A stretch of DNA of 37,028 bases from an uncultured Lachnospiraceae bacterium (GTDB lineage Bacteria > Bacillota > Clostridia > Lachnospirales > Lachnospiraceae): NCBI GenBank assembly GCA_910585715.1, contig CAJUEX010000033.1:1-37028 (forward strand). The letters are read 5' to 3'. The position numbers and the translations under genes were made by a program. Of this stretch, positions 1 to 7,454 are shown in pieces (within the stretch, counting starts at the first letter, position 1; each line of letters begins with the position of its first letter). The notes under the pieces are model-generated. The model saw only the letters and a list, made by a program, of their open reading frames with translations. It was not told the origin of the DNA and searched no databases.

Positions 1-53
1 GTGTTGCTTTTCGGCATTTCAAGAGGTGTTGCAGTTACCCTGAAAATCTTGCA

Positions 54-280
54 TTTGTAACAGCCCCGCCAACAGTTCCTCCCCCCAGGCAGCGGGACGA
101 GCACTTGACAGAACATGTTTCTACGTCGTCACGCTCCCGCTCTGATAAAAACGCAACAGTGCTAAGCTCGAAAGAACCTCGCTAAGCGCTGGCGTTTTTA
201 TAAGGACTCCTTAAGAAATCATGTTCTGTCAAGCGCCGTCCCGCTATCTGGGGAGGAACTGTTGGCGAAGTTGTTACAAA
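54..280. repeat. Family 1 hairpin element, copy A (divergent)
   Basis: A long imperfect inverted repeat. The left arm (54-116) pairs with the right arm (220-280); the outermost eight bases, TTTGTAAC and GTTACAAA, are perfectly complementary. Inside is a second stem, ATAAAAACGC (145-154) with GCGTTTTTAT (192-201), capped by a further stem-loop. The central strand carries CACGCTCCCGCTCTG, which the copies at 11316 and 13052 share with one base different (T for C), whereas the outer arms are unrelated in length and largely in sequence. It ends 12 nt past the stop of the DUF4130 gene. No reading frame in it looks like a protein. It could be a structured RNA, a 3' end element or a mobile palindrome; the sequence does not decide. 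Confidence 0.8.
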
Positions 281-292
281 TCCGGGCTTCTT

Positions 293-1081
293 TTAAAACT
301 CCACCATATACTCCCGAAACCTGATGGGAAGCATCTGCCTCTGCAATGCTGTATTCTTCCGTTCCTTTATGGCAATGGTATGGCAGAAGTGAGTGAAAAG
401 CTCTTCATACTGCTTTTCGTTTTGTGAAAACCGTTCCGTAATTTCCTGATTATAATGCTCTCCGGTTACCATAAACCAGTCCTGATTTGCCGGATGCAGC
501 ACAAACAGCTGTCTTTTATCATCATGTATTACAAAGTTTTCCAAAGGAAGCCTGTCTGCAAAATGAGGGGCTATAAATGATAGTATATTGCATTTTGGCC
601 CGATTTTTGCATAAAGGATTCCGTTTTCCAGTTCCCTGAACCTGAGGAACTGTTTTATGCGCATAATTTCAAAATCCGTGCTGCGGCTTAACTCAAATAC
701 TCTTCTTATATACGGGTTTGTAAGATCTCCCATAATATCTCCCCCAGCCTGCCCGGAACCATTGCTGCCTTTTCCACAGCGCTTCAAGCCTTCCACCACC
801 GTATGATAAATCGCATCCGCCTTATCCTCCTCTTCCGCTGCCGCCGCATGGCAAACAGCCCGAAACGCTTCCATGCCAAGGTCCCTGCATATGGTCCGGC
901 TTACTTTTTTTGCAAGCTCATCCTCCGGTCCTACTTCCACATATCGGGCAAACAATTCATAATTATTCACCGGCCCTGCCTGCACCTTGCATTCTTTATG
1001 ATTTTCCTTCCGCTCGTATGCCTTGTAAATCCCCGTGAAGATTCCTTCCAGAGAATCCTCGCACAATAAAACGGTTCCCAT
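293..1081 (-). CDS. DUF4130 / TIGR03915-type putative DNA repair protein
   Basis: A 262-residue protein resembling the TIGR03915 'probable DNA metabolism protein' family, which is known mainly as the obligate neighbour of a radical SAM/HhH protein, as here. The N-terminus (VLLCEDSLEGIFTGIYKAYE) is typical of the family, and the C-terminal half from about residue 135 (LTNPYIRRVFELSR) is the DUF4130 part. I chose the ATG at 1081 because GGGAGG lies 8 nt upstream; a TTG at 1114 would add 11 residues but has no comparable site. It starts 33 nt after the stop of the radical SAM gene, so the two are probably one transcript. The biochemical role is unknown; a uracil-DNA-glycosylase-like link has been suggested for the family but no catalytic residue is evident to me. 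Confidence 0.85.
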   Translation of the reverse strand: MGTVLLCEDSLEGIFTGIYKAYERKENHKECKVQAGPVNNYELFARYVEVGPEDELAKKVSRTICRDLGMEAFRAVCHAAAAEEEDKADAIYHTVVEGLKRCGKGSNGSGQAGGDIMGDLTNPYIRRVFELSRSTDFEIMRIKQFLRFRELENGILYAKIGPKCNILSFIAPHFADRLPLENFVIHDDKRQLFVLHPANQDWFMVTGEHYNQEITERFSQNEKQYEELFTHFCHTIAIKERKNTALQRQMLPIRFREYMVEF

Positions 1082-1114
1082 ATCTCCTGCCTCCCAAACA
1101 TTATAAAAAGACAA

Positions 1115-2539
1115 TCACGACACTCTTATGATTTCTTCCTGAAGGGCTTTCATCCGTTCAGGTTCTATTATTTCTGTTTTTGCCTGATTTTCCATAAAGG
1201 ATTTATCGTCAAATAATGATAACTGTTTGTAAGTGATACCGCCCGTATCAATGGGCAGCTTTTCCTTTACGGAAATCAGGTTTCTTGTAATGTAATCTTC
1301 CTCTATTTTTGTATTGTACATCATTCTGCCGTTGCAGGTTATGAAATATAAGGCTCTTTTTAAGACGACTCCAAGTTTCCTTAAATGCTCAAAGGTCAGC
1401 TTTGTATTCCTTCTTGCACGGATAATGCGCCCGGCGCTTTTTACCCCGATGCCCGGTATTCGCAAAAGCATTTGATAATCCGCTCTGTTTATTTCAACGG
1501 GAAACAGCTCTAAATGCCTTAATGCCCAGTCGCACTTGGGGTCCAGCAAAATATTGAAATTGGGCTTTTCCTCGCTTAAAAGCTCCTTTGCCTGAAAGCC
1601 GTAAAACCGTAAAAGCCAGTCAGCCTGATACAGCCTGTGCTCCCTTAAAAGAGGCGGTCCTCCCGGAAGGGCAGGCAGGGACTTGTCTTCATTTACTTTC
1701 ACGAAGGCAGAATAAAAGACCCTCTTTAAGTCAAATTTCTGATATAGATTTTCTGCAACCGTTACTATCTCATAATCACTCTCCGGCGTGGCGCCTACAA
1801 TAACCTGAGTAGACTGCCCGGCAGGAACGAATCTGGGGGTATTTTTATAAAGGACCAGTTCGTTTTTGTTGCTGACGATTCCGTTTTGTATCTGGCGCAT
1901 GGGAGTCAGAATGCTCTTTCTATGCTTATTGGGGGCAAGCTGCCTGAGCCCCTCCGCAGTAGGCAGTTCCAGATTAACGCTCATGCGGTCTGCCAGAAGC
2001 CCAAGCTTCTGTACTAATACAGGGTCTGTTCCCGGTATTGCCTTTACATGAATATATCCCTGAAAGTGATATTCATTCCGAAGCTTATATAATGCTTCAT
2101 AAATCAACTCCGAAGTATAGTTGGGATTGTGAAGTATGCCGGAGCTTAAAAATAAGCCTTCGATATAATTGCGCCGGTAAAACTCTATGGTCAGGTCGCA
2201 GATTTCCTGCGGGGTAAAGGAGGTTCTTTTCACATCATTGCTCTTTCTGTTAATGCAATACTTACAATCATAAATACACTCATTGGTAAAAAGCACCTTT
2301 AATAAGGAAATACATCTGCCATCTGCGGAAAAACTATGACAAATTCCTCCTGATACTGTATTTCCGATTCCGGTTTTATCCCCTTTACGGTCCACGCCGC
2401 TGCTGGTGCATGCCACATCATATTTGGCACTGTCGGAAAGGATTTCAAGCTTCTGCATAAGAGATATGGGGACATTTTCCCGGATTGTGATTTCATTTGG
2501 GACCATGGGCTTTTGGCAGGAAGATTCTACGTCTTTCAT
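1115..2539 (-). CDS. Putative DNA modification/repair radical SAM protein (TIGR03916-type)
   Basis: A 474-residue radical SAM enzyme. Cysteines 88, 92 and 95 form the CxxxCxxC motif (CIYDCKYC) that would hold the [4Fe-4S] cluster cleaving S-adenosylmethionine; additional cysteines at 44, 67 and 76 lie just before. The C-terminal third holds a helix-hairpin-helix DNA-binding motif (LLRIPGIGVKSAGRII). Radical SAM plus HhH with a DUF4130 partner directly downstream is the hallmark of the TIGR03916/TIGR03915 pair, annotated by context as DNA modification or repair; the actual substrate is not established. ATG at 2539 has GAGGTG upstream. A PerR/Fur-like palindrome lies 70 nt before the start, suggesting metal or peroxide control. 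Confidence 0.88.
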   Translation of the reverse strand: MKDVESSCQKPMVPNEITIRENVPISLMQKLEILSDSAKYDVACTSSGVDRKGDKTGIGNTVSGGICHSFSADGRCISLLKVLFTNECIYDCKYCINRKSNDVKRTSFTPQEICDLTIEFYRRNYIEGLFLSSGILHNPNYTSELIYEALYKLRNEYHFQGYIHVKAIPGTDPVLVQKLGLLADRMSVNLELPTAEGLRQLAPNKHRKSILTPMRQIQNGIVSNKNELVLYKNTPRFVPAGQSTQVIVGATPESDYEIVTVAENLYQKFDLKRVFYSAFVKVNEDKSLPALPGGPPLLREHRLYQADWLLRFYGFQAKELLSEEKPNFNILLDPKCDWALRHLELFPVEINRADYQMLLRIPGIGVKSAGRIIRARRNTKLTFEHLRKLGVVLKRALYFITCNGRMMYNTKIEEDYITRNLISVKEKLPIDTGGITYKQLSLFDDKSFMENQAKTEIIEPERMKALQEEIIRVS

Positions 2540-2608
2540 ATATTCTGAACACCTCGCAGCTTAAAATTGGTTGAATAATATTTATTGGATTATTTCTATT
2601 GTTTGCAG

Positions 2609-2623
2609 TGATAATGATTATAT
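2609..2623. promoter_or_regulatory. PerR/Fur-like box upstream of the radical SAM gene
   Basis: On the minus strand this reads ATATAATCATTATCA. Against the Bacillus PerR consensus TTATAATNATTATAA it matches 12 of the 14 defined positions, in the 7-1-7 palindromic form. It also resembles a Fur half-box array. It contains a TATAAT that could be the -10 of the promoter, so binding would block transcription, but the matching -35 region is weak. Inference only; PerR and Fur sites cannot be told apart by eye. Confidence 0.5.
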
Positions 2624-2710
2624 TTCACAACCCGAACACTTGTTTTATTGTATCATTCTTTTTCCTTTTGTGCAATAGCTTTGGGAACATTTGTTCTTTT
2701 TTTGTTCAAA

Positions 2711-2742
2711 AACAGCCATCCCTGCAATCAGGAATGGCTGTT
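2711..2742 (-). terminator. Rho-independent terminator after the anti-sigma-like gene
   Basis: Complementary arms AACAGCCAT (711-719 of this kb) and ATGGCTGTT (734-742) form a stem with an extended inner match. On the minus strand it is followed by TTTTTG and further T-rich sequence. It sits 7 nt beyond the stop of the anti-sigma-like gene and closes the sigma/anti-sigma operon. Confidence 0.85.
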
Positions 2743-2748
2743 TCTCTT

Positions 2749-3918
2749 TTACTCCACCATGCTTTCCACTATAATGGTCCTTGCTGTTATTTTTCCCTGT
2801 TCATCTCTTCTAAACTGAATAATCATAGTTTGTCTCCTGGTTTCATTTCCCACCTGGCCTTCACTAATGGAACATACTTCATTCCGCACATTCTTACTTT
2901 CATCCGGGAACAGGTCTTCTAACCGATATTCTCCATTCCAGGTTCCATACTCCTCACTCTCCATTTCATAATATACATACCCTTTTTCATCAGCCTTTAA
3001 TTCTTTTAAGGAGCCGGGTATTTCCTTCCCCTGTTCTGCCAGCCTGTCCGCCTCTTCCTGCTCTTTCGCAAACTCTTCTTCTGATATTTCTTCCACAGGC
3101 GCTTCCTGCTCTGCATAAAGCTCCTGCAAGTACCTTTCGGCTGCTTCCGGGTCTGCCTTCTTTTCATCAATAGGCAGGTCGAATACTACGTTTATTCCTT
3201 CATAATCTTCATTTGGCGTTATTTCCCCGGTCTGCTCATTGTATGCAAAGGCATCTATATTATAGACACTGGAGTTTCCAATAACACAAAGCTCCAATCC
3301 CCTGTCTGCAAACATTTCAATGCTGTCACACTCTATCACCCGATATAGAATACCATCCTCCTTTACAAATTCTTTATATCCTCCTTCCATATAGTAAATG
3401 TTGAACTGCCACGGCTTAATTCCTTTTACAAGGGGAGAGATAAAAAAGCTGACCTTTCCATATTCATCATCCAAAGTGTCCGGCATGGGACTTCCATCCT
3501 CATTTTCAATAGCTAAAACCGCATAGGTTCTTGCCTTCAGCTCCTCCCCTGAAAAATCACTGATTCCTTTTCCTGATACAAGCCCTAACAGAGTGACTTT
3601 ATACCCTCCATCGACCTTTGTTTCATTAATTGGTATTGCATCATCGCTTTCAAATGCTCTTGCAAGTGCATCATCTCCTATTTCCTCTGCCACCTTTTCC
3701 GATTTCAATAAATTCCATGCTGCAAATACTCCCATTGACATAAGTAATGCCAGTATGGCAACAAGCGGAATAAACACTGCTTTTTTCTTTGACGTTCTTT
3801 TCATCACATAGTCCTCCCTGCTCAGTTCTCTGATTTTGTCATTTAGTTTCTCATCGGGCATAGCATCAGGAGAAAAAGCCTGCTTTAACAGTTGTTCATA
3901 TTGTTCAGAATATTTCAT
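2749..3918 (-). CDS. Anti-sigma-factor-like membrane protein (partner of the ECF sigma factor)
   Basis: A 389-residue protein with a cytoplasmic N-terminal segment of about 45 residues, one hydrophobic segment at about 48-68 (AVFIPLVAILALLMSMGVFA) and a large extracytoplasmic domain. A strongly acidic stretch (about 260-300) with many Glu residues separates two parts of that domain. The layout, and the 14-nt overlap with the preceding ECF sigma gene, match the usual membrane anti-sigma factor arrangement, in which the N-terminus holds the sigma factor until a signal is received outside. I do not recognise the extracytoplasmic domain. The start at 3918 has GGAGG 9 nt upstream, inside the sigma gene. 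It could instead be a regulator of a different kind; the role is inferred from layout. Confidence 0.75.
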   Translation of the reverse strand: MKYSEQYEQLLKQAFSPDAMPDEKLNDKIRELSREDYVMKRTSKKKAVFIPLVAILALLMSMGVFAAWNLLKSEKVAEEIGDDALARAFESDDAIPINETKVDGGYKVTLLGLVSGKGISDFSGEELKARTYAVLAIENEDGSPMPDTLDDEYGKVSFFISPLVKGIKPWQFNIYYMEGGYKEFVKEDGILYRVIECDSIEMFADRGLELCVIGNSSVYNIDAFAYNEQTGEITPNEDYEGINVVFDLPIDEKKADPEAAERYLQELYAEQEAPVEEISEEEFAKEQEEADRLAEQGKEIPGSLKELKADEKGYVYYEMESEEYGTWNGEYRLEDLFPDESKNVRNEVCSISEGQVGNETRRQTMIIQFRRDEQGKITARTIIVESMVE

Positions 3919-4435
3919 AATTACCGTCCTCCAATATTTGCTTCATACTGTTTCTCGCCTTATGAAGCCTGCTTTTTACAGTACCTTTAGGAATCTTCAG
4001 CGCTCCGGCAATTTCATCCACCGTCATCTGCGCCGTATAATACATATACAATACAACCCTTAATTTCTCCGGAAGCCTTAAGGCTGCTTTTTTAATTTCT
4101 TCCTTCCGTTCCCGAACAATCATCTGTTCCTCGGGAGATTGTTCCTTTGAAGCCACTGTTTCCGGTATCTGTTCCGAAAGAGGCTCCATAGGCGCTATCC
4201 GGTATCTAATAGCATATTTTTTTCGATTATTTCTATAGATACCTGCCGCCACTGCAATGAAATATGCCTTTGGATTGCTTTCCCTGTTTATTTTTTCTAA
4301 ATGCTCCACTGCTTTTAAAAAGGTTTCCTGATATAAATCATCCGCTTCCGCTTTTTGCCCTGTTAAATTCAGGCAAAAGCTGTATATGTATTTTTCATAT
4401 AATTCAATCAGCCTGTCCAGCTCTTTCAGATTCAA
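3905..4435 (-). CDS. ECF-type RNA polymerase sigma factor
   Basis: A 176-residue sigma-70 family protein of the extracytoplasmic function type, having only regions 2 and 4. Region 2 is visible near the N-terminus (ADDLYQETFLKAVEHL), and region 4 near the C-terminus is a helix-turn-helix (MTVDEIAGALKIPKGTVKSR) that would bind the -35 element. The start is a TTG at 4435, supported by AAGGAG 8 nt upstream; no ATG near the family's normal start competes. It overlaps the anti-sigma-like gene by 14 nt, implying translational coupling. A perfect 18-bp palindrome lies just upstream. What signal it answers to and which genes it controls cannot be read from this window. Confidence 0.92.
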   Translation of the reverse strand: MNLKELDRLIELYEKYIYSFCLNLTGQKAEADDLYQETFLKAVEHLEKINRESNPKAYFIAVAAGIYRNNRKKYAIRYRIAPMEPLSEQIPETVASKEQSPEEQMIVRERKEEIKKAALRLPEKLRVVLYMYYTAQMTVDEIAGALKIPKGTVKSRLHKARNSMKQILEDGNYEIF

Positions 4436-4450
4436 AAAATCACTCCTTTA

Positions 4451-4468
4451 TCTTTTACCGGTAAAAGA
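4451..4468. promoter_or_regulatory. Perfect 18-bp palindrome upstream of the ECF sigma gene
   Basis: TCTTTTACCGGTAAAAGA is its own reverse complement over all 18 bases. It lies between the sigma gene start (4435) and any upstream promoter, immediately before the ribosome binding site. It could be a repressor operator or, in RNA, a hairpin near the start that lowers translation. No known consensus was recognised. Confidence 0.5.
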
Positions 4469-4696
4469 AAGGACCTCTATCCTGACTGCCCTTCACTTAT
4501 TATTGTCATGAGCTTGGAAAGAGGTTCATTTTTTCTGTTTTTTCTTTTTATTATTATATATCACAATATTGTATATCATAGTCCCATTTTAAAACAAAAA
4601 AGAAAAAAGCCACATCTTTTATTTAATCGGTAGCAACTAAATAGTCCTCCACATATATTATTATGAAAGGATAAGTAGAATTATGAAAGGATCTAT

Positions 4697-4870
4697 ATGA
4701 AAGATTGTATGTTTGATGAAAAAAAACGTTACGATGACTTTCCGGTGGCAATGGCTTATGTCCCCTGGCAAAAAACCAACGAAACCTATGAATGTCTGGA
4801 AAAAGCTTTTGAAGAAGGCACTCTTTTTCCAATCCTGAACAAACCATTTACAGGAAGGAGATGCGTGTAA
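4697..4870 (+). CDS. cotJA: Spore coat protein CotJA
   Basis: A short 57-residue protein, beginning MKDCMFDEKKRYDDFPVAMA and containing AYVPWQ, the conserved segment of CotJA. It ends one base before the start of cotJB, and cotJC follows, giving the complete cotJABC order known from Bacillus and Clostridia. CotJ proteins are made in the mother cell and sit in the inner part of the spore coat; CotJA and CotJC depend on each other for assembly. AAAGGA precedes the ATG by a short spacer. It is easily missed because it is below 60 codons. Confidence 0.9.
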   Translation: MKDCMFDEKKRYDDFPVAMAYVPWQKTNETYECLEKAFEEGTLFPILNKPFTGRRCV

Positions 4871-4871
4871 C

Positions 4872-5132
4872 ATGATGAGCAAGGAACAGCAAAAACTTCT
4901 ATACGAAATCAGCATGATAGACTTTGCTATCGTGGAACTGAATGAATATCTGGATACCCACCCATATGATACGGAATCGGTACAGTACATTGCCCAGTAT
5001 AACCGGGTAAAAAACAAGATGATGCGGGAATATGCCAGCAGGTACAGTCCCTTGGCAGTTCGTTATGCTGAGGACGAATCGGAATGGTCATGGACAATGA
5101 CGCCATTGCCATGGGAAGGAGGCTGCAATTAA
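4872..5132 (+). CDS. cotJB: Spore coat protein CotJB
   Basis: An 86-residue protein of the CotJB family, recognisable by the helical start (LLYEISMIDFAIVELNEYLD), the THPYD segment and the Trp-rich end (WSWTMTPLPWEGGC). It is the middle gene of the cotJ operon, one base after cotJA and abutting cotJC. The ribosome binding site GGAAGGAG lies within the end of cotJA. There are two tandem ATG codons (4872 and 4875); either could be used. Role: spore coat component synthesised in the mother cell compartment. Confidence 0.93.
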   Translation: MMSKEQQKLLYEISMIDFAIVELNEYLDTHPYDTESVQYIAQYNRVKNKMMREYASRYSPLAVRYAEDESEWSWTMTPLPWEGGCN

Positions 5133-5741
5133 ATGTGGAATTATGAAAAAAGATTACAATACCCTTTAAATATAAAAAAGCCAAATGCAAAGCTGGCACA
5201 GTGTATTATCAGCCAGTATGGCGGTCCTGACGGTGAACTGGGAGCTTCCATGCGTTATCTGTCCCAGCGTTATACTATGCCTTATCCGGAAGTTGCAAAT
5301 CTGTTAACGGATATCGGTACGGAAGAGCTTGGGCATTTTGAAATGGTTGGAGCCATCGTATACCAATTGACGAAGAATCTTTCTATGGAAGAAATTGAAA
5401 AATCAGGTTTTGCTCCTTACTATATCGACCACACTACCGCCCTCTGGCCCCAGGCGGCAGGAGGAATTCCTTTTAACTCCTGTGAATTCCAGTCCAAGGG
5501 TGATATCATTACGGATTTGATGGAGGATATGGCGGCAGAGCAAAAGGCACGTACTACTTACGACAACATCCTTCGCTTGGTAAAAGACGATCCTGATGTT
5601 TATGAACCAATTAAATTCCTTCGTGCAAGGGAAATCGTCCACTTCCAGCGTTTCGGTGAAGCTCTCCGCATTACTCAGGAAAAATTAGATGCTAAAAACT
5701 TCTACCAGTTCAACCCCGAATTTGATAGATGCAAGAAATAA
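5133..5741 (+). CDS. cotJC: Spore coat protein CotJC, manganese-catalase family
   Basis: A 202-residue protein of the manganese catalase fold. The four-helix-bundle metal site is visible as TEELGHFEMVG (Glu and His ligands) and, in the second half, AEQKARTTYDN and REIVHFQRFGE. CotJC is a spore coat protein; peroxidase or catalase activity would protect the spore against peroxide. The length is close to that of Bacillus CotJC. Its ATG follows the cotJB stop with no gap, with AAGGAGG inside cotJB, so translation is probably coupled. A clear terminator follows at 5751. Confidence 0.95.
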   Translation: MWNYEKRLQYPLNIKKPNAKLAQCIISQYGGPDGELGASMRYLSQRYTMPYPEVANLLTDIGTEELGHFEMVGAIVYQLTKNLSMEEIEKSGFAPYYIDHTTALWPQAAGGIPFNSCEFQSKGDIITDLMEDMAAEQKARTTYDNILRLVKDDPDVYEPIKFLRAREIVHFQRFGEALRITQEKLDAKNFYQFNPEFDRCKK

Positions 5742-5750
5742 AAATCCACA

Positions 5751-5781
5751 AAAATGGCGCTTGTTGACAAGCGCCGTTTTT
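5751..5781 (+). terminator. Rho-independent terminator of cotJABC
   Basis: GGCGCTTG and CAAGCGCC form a perfect 8-bp stem with a TTGA loop, followed by GTTTTT. It lies 10 nt after the cotJC stop and separates the coat operon from the chemoreceptor gene. Confidence 0.93.
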
Positions 5782-5951
5782 GATACCTGCTTTTTATCAC
5801 CAGCCTCTCTTATACTTTACGTCTTCTCTCTCCTTTTTCACTCCACAAATTCAAATGTTTTTCCAAAAAAGACTATGCAAAAACCGCAAAATACCTTATG
5901 ATGAATTTATAAAATTTAATATTAAATAAAAAATCAAAAAGAAAAGAGGGT

Positions 5952-7325
5952 ATGCAAATGGCGGTTGGACGAAAAAATGTTGTTCTTATGCGCGCAGTTT
6001 CAGAATTAAAAGAAGCGGATTACTCCAATAATCCTGAATTGAACGGTATTTACTTAAGGTTGATAAAGGGCCGGAAACAATTTGCAGAAATTTTTGAAAA
6101 AAATATCAAGGCAGTTATGCAAATCAGTTCACTTGATTTGACCATGCAGCATCAGACAGATAAGATTGTTGATATATCCCGAAATGTTGCAAATGCCACG
6201 GAAACCATCTTTGGAACCTCCTTGGGAAATTCTGCCACGGCAGGAAAAGCCAACAATCAACATGAAGAGCTGACAAATACCATCATTGAGGTTTCTTCTC
6301 AAACCGATGAGGTATATCGGAAAATAGAAACAAGCCAGTCTGAGCTCACCACAATTAAAGAACTATCCTCCAAAACCATCGCAGAATCCATAGAAATGCA
6401 AAAGGACATGGATGCATTGTTTCAAATTATAGGCCGTATGAATGAGGTAATTGAAGGAATCGACTCCATATCCTTACAGACAAATCTTTTGGCATTAAAC
6501 GCTTCTATCGAGGCCTCAAGAGCCGGTGAAGCCGGCAGGGGCTTTTCTGTGGTTGCCAGTGAAATCCGGGGACTTGCAGAAGAAACCCAGAAGTTAACCG
6601 GAAGCATGGGAAATTTTCTGGAAAACATAAAAGAAGCATCACAAAAAAGCGTAAAGAGCGCTGCCAATACCATAAATGCACTGGAAGGCATGACGGAAAA
6701 AATCAAAAATGTCTGGGAATTAAATGATGAAAACCAGCATCAGGTATCAAAGGTCAATGAATCCATCAGTTCCATTGCTGCAGTCAGTGAAGAAATCACC
6801 AGTTCCATGACGGAAATGGAAAATCAGTTAAGAACCAGCACAAATTTTATGCGCAAGGTCAGCCATGATTTAAAAAAGGCAGTGGAACCTGTTGTGGATA
6901 TTGAAAAAACACTAGATGATACCGTAAAACAAATGGGAACCATGTCAAAGGATGCATTTTTCCATTTAGAAAACCATGAATTTGCTAAATATTTAAATAA
7001 TGCCATTTCCGCTCATCGAACCTGGCTCAATAATTTGAGAAATATGGTGGAAAGCGGCACAGTAATGCCATTACAGCTTGACTCCTCCAAATGCGGTTTC
7101 GGACATTTCTATTATGCCATGACGCCCACCATGCCGGAAGCCCTGCCAATCTGGGAAGCACTTGGGCAAAAGCACCAGCGTTTCCACAAATATGGCGCTG
7201 AGGTCATGAATGCCTTAAGTATCGGAGATCATTCAAAAGCAGCACAGATATACAGAGAGGCTGAAGAATACTCCAAAGGTTTGATTTCGGATTTAAATGC
7301 ATTATTAAAAATTGCACAGGGCTGA
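5952..7325 (+). CDS. Soluble methyl-accepting chemotaxis protein with C-terminal CZB domain
   Basis: A 457-residue chemoreceptor with no hydrophobic segment, so cytoplasmic. The signalling hairpin tip is at about 165-210 (QTNLLALNASIEASRAGEAG, RGFSVVASEIRGLAEET). The C-terminal domain from about 335 matches the chemoreceptor zinc-binding (CZB) family, with candidate zinc ligands H355 (AHRTWL), C381 and H385 (CGFGHFY) and H408/H412 (KHQRFH). CZB domains elsewhere bind zinc and respond to zinc or hypochlorous acid; the ligand here is inferred. No CheA, CheW or flagellar gene is in the window. ATG at 5952 follows AGAGGG. A shared terminator separates it from the convergent FtsX gene. Confidence 0.93.
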   Translation: MQMAVGRKNVVLMRAVSELKEADYSNNPELNGIYLRLIKGRKQFAEIFEKNIKAVMQISSLDLTMQHQTDKIVDISRNVANATETIFGTSLGNSATAGKANNQHEELTNTIIEVSSQTDEVYRKIETSQSELTTIKELSSKTIAESIEMQKDMDALFQIIGRMNEVIEGIDSISLQTNLLALNASIEASRAGEAGRGFSVVASEIRGLAEETQKLTGSMGNFLENIKEASQKSVKSAANTINALEGMTEKIKNVWELNDENQHQVSKVNESISSIAAVSEEITSSMTEMENQLRTSTNFMRKVSHDLKKAVEPVVDIEKTLDDTVKQMGTMSKDAFFHLENHEFAKYLNNAISAHRTWLNNLRNMVESGTVMPLQLDSSKCGFGHFYYAMTPTMPEALPIWEALGQKHQRFHKYGAEVMNALSIGDHSKAAQIYREAEEYSKGLISDLNALLKIAQG

Positions 7326-7399
7326 TTTCCTCATTTTTTCATGGAATCTTTAACCGGAATCCTGTCTGACATAAACTGTATAAATTTTATAATATCCGG

Positions 7400-7435
7400 A
7401 AAAAACAGGCAATATTAAAATATTACCTGTTTTTT
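7400..7435. terminator. Bidirectional terminator between convergent genes
   Basis: AAAAAACAGG-CAATATT pairs with AATATT-ACCTGTTTTTT, giving a long stem flanked by A- and T-tracts that works as a terminator on both strands. It separates the chemoreceptor (plus) from the ABC permease (minus). Confidence 0.92.
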
Positions 7436-7454
7436 CTGTTAATACCCTCTCCTT

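Noticed and set aside
4560..4660. SigE-type promoter before cotJA
   Set aside because: ATA and CATA elements can be paired only with poor spacing or a missing final base; no candidate was convincing.
4661..5017. Minus-strand frame across cotJA-cotJB
   Set aside because: It is antisense to two well-recognised coat genes and has no family resemblance.
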